Shown here: in pieces, positions 5,911 through 8,637 of the stretch
Layout: each line of letters opens with the position of its first letter
Numbering within the stretch: position 1 is the first letter of the stretch
Source: Sphingomonas sp. UBA4766
GTDB lineage: Bacteria > Pseudomonadota > Alphaproteobacteria > Sphingomonadales > Sphingomonadaceae
DNA length: 8,637 nucleotides
NCBI GenBank assembly: GCA_002403415.1
Contig: DHHS01000016.1
Coordinates: 1 to 8,637 of the forward strand
Direction of reading: 5' to 3'
The notes under the pieces: model-generated
Told to the model about the DNA's origin: nothing
The model's input: only the letters and a program-made list of their open reading frames with translations
Databases searched by the model: none
Program-made: the position numbers and the translations under genes

Positions 5911-6669
5911 ATGAGTTTCGATAAGGGGCGCCGCGGTGATCGCGGCGGGCGCGGCAGGGACAAGCGCGACGGGTTTGGCGATGGCGGCTTTGACGGCGGC
6001 TTTGGCGGCGGTGATCGGTTCGGCGGAGGTGATCGCTTTGGCGGCGACCGGTTCGGCGGGGGTGATCGGTTCGGCGGCGGTGACCGCTTCGGCGGGGGTG
6101 ATCGCTTTGGTGGCGGTGGCGACCGATTCGGCGGCGGTGGCGGCGGTCGCGGTATGCCCCCGCAGGTCGTTGGCGAGGGCACGGGGGTCGTAAAATTCTT
6201 CAACGCGCAAAAGGGCTTTGGCTTTGTCGTGCGCGACGACGGTGGTGAGGATGTGTTTGTGCACATCAGCGCGGTCGAGCAGGCGGGGTTGACGAGTTTG
6301 GCCGAAGGGCAACCGCTGGGGTTTACGCTGGTCGATCGCGGCGGGCGCATTTCCGCAACCGATCTGAAGATCGAGGGCGAACCGCTTCCCGTGCAAGAAC
6401 GCGCGCCGCGCGAAGCCGCCCCCAGCAGCGCCGGGCCGGCCCGTCAGCTCACCGGCGAAAAGGCAACGGGCACGGTTAAATTCTTCAACGCGATGAAGGG
6501 CTTTGGCTTTATTCAGCGTGACGATGGCCAGCCCGATGCGTTTGTCCATATCAGCGCGGTGGAGCGCGCCGGCATGACGACGCTGAATGAGGGTGATCGG
6601 CTCGAATTCGAGCTCGAGGTTGATCGTCGTGGAAAATACGCCGCCGTCAATCTGGCGGGCATTCAGTAA
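5911..6669 (+). CDS. Double cold-shock-domain protein with Gly/Arg/Asp/Phe-rich N-terminus
   Basis: Predicted single-stranded RNA/DNA-binding protein, probably an RNA chaperone. I start it at the ATG 5911 (MSFDKGRRGDRGG), giving 252 residues; the frame is open upstream, but that stretch has no start-like context and unlike composition. Residues 1-80 are low-complexity: a basic RGG-type head (RRGDRGGRGRDKR), then seven DRF units separated by runs of Gly (DRF at 35, 41, 46, 52, 58, 64 and 71). Cold-shock domain 1 spans about 90-154, with RNP1 KGFGFV and RNP2 VFVHIS. A Pro/Ala linker follows, then domain 2 about 186-251 with KGFGFI and AFVHIS. Single-domain bacterial Csp proteins are only about 70 residues. 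Sphingomonads are known to carry such long double-domain forms. The gene is divergent from rnd and ends in a strong terminator hairpin. Domain calls are secure; the physiological role, and whether it responds to cold, cannot be read from sequence. Confidence 0.93.
   Translation: MSFDKGRRGDRGGRGRDKRDGFGDGGFDGGFGGGDRFGGGDRFGGDRFGGGDRFGGGDRFGGGDRFGGGGDRFGGGGGGRGMPPQVVGEGTGVVKFFNAQKGFGFVVRDDGGEDVFVHISAVEQAGLTSLAEGQPLGFTLVDRGGRISATDLKIEGEPLPVQERAPREAAPSSAGPARQLTGEKATGTVKFFNAMKGFGFIQRDDGQPDAFVHISAVERAGMTTLNEGDRLEFELEVDRRGKYAAVNLAGIQ
6004..6150 (+). repeat. In-frame tandem repeat encoding GG(G)DRFGG units
   Basis: Degenerate tandem units, mostly 18 bp with one 15-bp and one 21-bp unit, follow the pattern GGYGAYCGNTTYGGYGG with silent third-base differences between copies. 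There are seven DRF units. All length differences are multiples of 3, so the frame is kept. Copy number could vary between strains by slippage. Confidence 0.85.
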
Positions 6670-6674
6670 GGCGG

Positions 6675-6716
6675 AACGGGCGGGCAGCGCGGGCACTGGC
6701 GCGGGCCCGCCCGTTT
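6675..6716 (+). terminator. Rho-independent terminator of the cold-shock gene
   Basis: A perfect 11-bp stem is formed by AACGGGCGGGC (6675-6685) and GCCCGCCCGTT (6705-6715), with a 19-nt loop, ending in TTT. It begins 5 nt after the stop codon. The T tract is short (three T) but the stem is very GC-rich. Because the A/T ends are symmetric it may have some activity in the other direction too. Confidence 0.7.
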
Positions 6717-6755
6717 GCTGGTCCCTGACATCGCGCTGCCCGTCCTGACGCACTG

Positions 6756-7295
6756 ATGACCCACAAGATCCGCGCGGCCACGGCCGATGATGTCCCCAAA
6801 CTCCATGCCCTGATCGAATCCGCCTATCGCGGCGCGTCGGCGCGCGCGGGCTGGACGCATGAGGCCGATCTGCTCGATGGGCAGCGCAGCAATATCGCAA
6901 TGCTGAGCGAGAGCATCGTCGCCCCTGATCGCGTAATCCTGATCGCCGTCGATCATTCGGGATTGATCGGCTGTTGTGAGGTCGCGGGCGTGGCGGGCGG
7001 TGGCGCCTATCTCGGTTTGCTGACCGTCGCGCCCGGGCGGCAGGGCGACGGGCTGGGCACCGCGCTCTTGATCGCGGCCGAGGGGCAAGCGCAGTCACGC
7101 TTTGCGGCGACCCGCGTCGAAATGACGGTGATACGCCAACGAACCGCACTGATCGCCTATTATGCGCGGCGCGGTTACCAGCCGACTGGCGAAGTGCGGC
7201 CCTTTCCCTATGGCAATCCGCGCTTTGGCGTGCCGCGGCGCGATGACCTGGCCTTCGTCGTGCTCGAAAAGTCGCTCAGTCAATCAGCCGTTTGA
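6756..7295 (+). CDS. GNAT-family N-acetyltransferase
   Basis: Predicted acetyl-CoA-dependent acetyltransferase of 179 residues, forming one GNAT domain. It begins with the usual IRAATADDVPKLHALIESAYRG start. The central strand YLGLLTV (85-91) leads into the acetyl-CoA pyrophosphate-binding loop RQGDGLG (95-101), and LIAYYARRGY (132-141) is the motif B helix. The C-terminal PFPYGNPRFGVPRRDDLAFVVLEK forms the last strands. The substrate cannot be told; the family includes small-molecule, peptide and protein acetylases. The start is the ATG at 6756, 86 nt after the cold-shock stop and behind its terminator; no Shine-Dalgarno is evident, so expression may be low or rely on a promoter I cannot see. 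The 3' end overlaps the convergent ligase gene by 20 bp (7276-7295). Confidence 0.88.
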   Translation: MTHKIRAATADDVPKLHALIESAYRGASARAGWTHEADLLDGQRSNIAMLSESIVAPDRVILIAVDHSGLIGCCEVAGVAGGGAYLGLLTVAPGRQGDGLGTALLIAAEGQAQSRFAATRVEMTVIRQRTALIAYYARRGYQPTGEVRPFPYGNPRFGVPRRDDLAFVVLEKSLSQSAV

Positions 7296-8637
7296 GCGCG
7301 TCGATGCTGTCGGCCTCCGCAGCGGGCTTGTCGGTCCTGATCCGCGCGATCCGCGGGAAACGCATCGCAACCCCTGATTTGTGACGGGTCGAAGCGTGGA
7401 TCGAGTCGAACGCGATTTCGAGTACCAGCGTCTTGGCCACTTCGCGCACCGGGCCGAAACGGCCAACGGTGTTGTCGCGCACAAACTTGTCGAGCGCTTT
7501 CAGCTCGGCATCGCTGATCCCCGAATAGGCCTTGCCCACCGGAAGCAAGGTTCCATCCGCCGTCCAGCAACCGAAACTATAGTCGGAATAATAGGAGGAT
7601 CGCCGCCCGCTGCCGCGCTGCGCATACATCAGCACACAATCAGCGGTCAGCGGGTCGCGCTTCCACTTATACCACAGCCCCGCCCGGCGCCCAGCGACAT
7701 AGGGCGCGTCGCGGCGTTTCAGCATCACTCCCTCGATCGCGGCATCGCGCGCGCCTGCCCGCAGTGTAGCAAGTGCTGAAAAGCCGTCCGCGTCGATCAA
7801 CGCACTGATATCAAACCGTTCTGGGGGTAGTGATGTAGCAAACGCTTCGAGTCGCAAGCGCCGCCCCGACCATGGGAGGTCGCGCACATCCTCGGTGCCC
7901 TCGAACAGCACATCATAGAGCCGGACAAAGGCCGGCGCCGCTGCCAGCAGCTTGGCGGACACCATCTTGCGCCCCAGCCGTTGTTGGAGCGCGTTGAAGC
8001 TCGCGGCACTTGCCGCACCCAGCGCAGTCCCCTGCGCAGTGCCGCGCACCATCAGCTCGCCATCGACAACGCCATCGGCGGTGAACGCCCCGGCGATGTC
8101 GGGGAACGCTGCGGTAATATCGTCGCCGCCGCGCGAATAGAGCCGGGTCTCGCCGCCGACGCGCACAATCTGCACCCGGATTCCGTCCCATTTCCACTCG
8201 GCCGCATAATCGCGCAGGTCAACCACTGCATCCTCGAGCGGGTGCGCGAGCATGAACGGGCGGAACAGTGGCCGGTCGCACGCCACGGGCGCGGGCGCGC
8301 GCCCCTCTGCCCAGGCGAACAGCGCGGCATAGGGCGGCGACTGACCGTGCCAATATTCCTCGACCGCATCCACATCGACGGCAAAGGCCTGTGCAAATGC
8401 CGTTTTGGCAAGCCGCGCCGAGGCGCCGACCCGCAACGCCCCGGTCGCCATCTTGAGGAGCGCAAAGCGTTCGTTCGCCCCCATGGCATCAAGCATCGCC
8501 GCAAGCACCCCCGGCGCCGCCGCGCGCGTTGCCCCCGCCAGCCGCGCGACCACCGCGCTCACCGATGGCGTGCCCTCGCCCACCGCGCCGACACCCGGCC
8601 ACAGCAGCGCGACTGTCTCGGCGCTGTCGCCGACATA
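7276..8637 (-). CDS. ATP-dependent DNA ligase (cisplatin damage response / ligase-associated family), 5'-truncated by window edge
   Basis: ATP-dependent DNA ligase that seals nicks through an enzyme-adenylate. The frame is open to the right edge (first visible residues YVGDSAETVALLWP, a family hallmark), so the in-frame GTG at 8583 is not the start. 453 residues are visible of a usual 530 or so. After the N-terminal helical DNA-binding part comes the nucleotidyltransferase domain. Motif I is KWDGIR, with the adenylated Lys at codon 8191-8193; then RLYSRGGDDIT, VVDGELMV, RLYDVLFEG, EGVMLKRRDAPY (motif IV) and LWYKWKRDPLTAD (motif V). The C-terminal OB-fold includes GRRSSYYSDYSFG and RHKSGVAMRFPRIARIRTDK (motif VI region). 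This family is normally encoded with a ligase-associated exonuclease, a DEXH helicase and a phosphoesterase. Here the exonuclease is about 6.4 kb away in convergent orientation; the helicase and phosphoesterase could lie beyond the right edge. Confidence 0.95.
   Translation of the reverse strand, partial: YVGDSAETVALLWPGVGAVGEGTPSVSAVVARLAGATRAAAPGVLAAMLDAMGANERFALLKMATGALRVGASARLAKTAFAQAFAVDVDAVEEYWHGQSPPYAALFAWAEGRAPAPVACDRPLFRPFMLAHPLEDAVVDLRDYAAEWKWDGIRVQIVRVGGETRLYSRGGDDITAAFPDIAGAFTADGVVDGELMVRGTAQGTALGAASAASFNALQQRLGRKMVSAKLLAAAPAFVRLYDVLFEGTEDVRDLPWSGRRLRLEAFATSLPPERFDISALIDADGFSALATLRAGARDAAIEGVMLKRRDAPYVAGRRAGLWYKWKRDPLTADCVLMYAQRGSGRRSSYYSDYSFGCWTADGTLLPVGKAYSGISDAELKALDKFVRDNTVGRFGPVREVAKTLVLEIAFDSIHASTRHKSGVAMRFPRIARIRTDKPAAEADSIDALKRLID

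Noticed and set aside
6004..6150. Regular repeats that could suggest a CRISPR or VNTR-like array
   Set aside because: The units are contiguous, degenerate at third codon positions and in frame with an RNA-binding protein; there are no spacers.
5878..7149. A 423-codon open frame on the minus strand opposite the cold-shock and GNAT genes
   Set aside because: It lies antisense to two genes with clear domains, its Pro/Ala/Thr-rich product mirrors the glycine repeat, and it has no recognisable motif. It is a high-GC shadow.

Overview
The window is GC-rich, densely coding bacterial chromosome with no phage, IS, CRISPR or rRNA signal. The order rnd-lptC-lptA-lptB-rpoN, a glycine-rich double cold-shock-domain protein and the ligase-associated exonuclease/ATP-dependent ligase pair point to an alphaproteobacterium, most likely a sphingomonad (Sphingomonas, Sphingopyxis, Sphingobium and relatives). 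That placement is inferred from gene content; no 16S rRNA gene is present.

Left edge (1-896, + strand): the 3' part of a metallo-beta-lactamase-fold, ligase-associated DNA exonuclease, cut by the window edge. It converges on a minus-strand block running 5643 to 924: rnd (RNase D-type exonuclease), lptC, lptA, lptB (LPS export to the outer membrane), rpoN (sigma-54), and a small STAS/SpoIIAA-like protein. rnd and lptC overlap by 8 nt and lptC/lptA are 5 nt apart. There is a 153-nt gap before lptB, 27 nt between lptB and rpoN, and 73 nt with a weak terminator after rpoN.

Middle (5644-5910): a divergent intergenic region between rnd and a plus-strand cold-shock gene. It holds candidate back-to-back promoters, several small dyads, and a stretch resembling the 5' half of a tRNA-Gly. 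The cold-shock protein (5911-6669) has a low-complexity N-terminus with seven DRF-glycine units followed by two cold-shock domains, and its gene ends in an 11-bp perfect hairpin.

Right side (6756-8637): a GNAT acetyltransferase overlaps tail-to-tail by 20 bp with an ATP-dependent DNA ligase of the cisplatin-damage-response type, whose 5' end lies outside the window.

Functionally there are three themes: envelope biogenesis with alternative sigma factor (lptCAB, rpoN), RNA metabolism (rnd, cold-shock protein), and DNA repair (exonuclease, ligase). The two repair genes are normally neighbours in one cassette. Here they face each other across about 6.4 kb of unrelated genes, and the usual raiA/ptsN genes after rpoN are absent. 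Together these suggest a rearrangement junction near position 900-1400. I see no clearly new multi-gene system; the most notable items are the split repair cassette, the DRF-repeat cold-shock protein and the tRNA-like leader of rnd.
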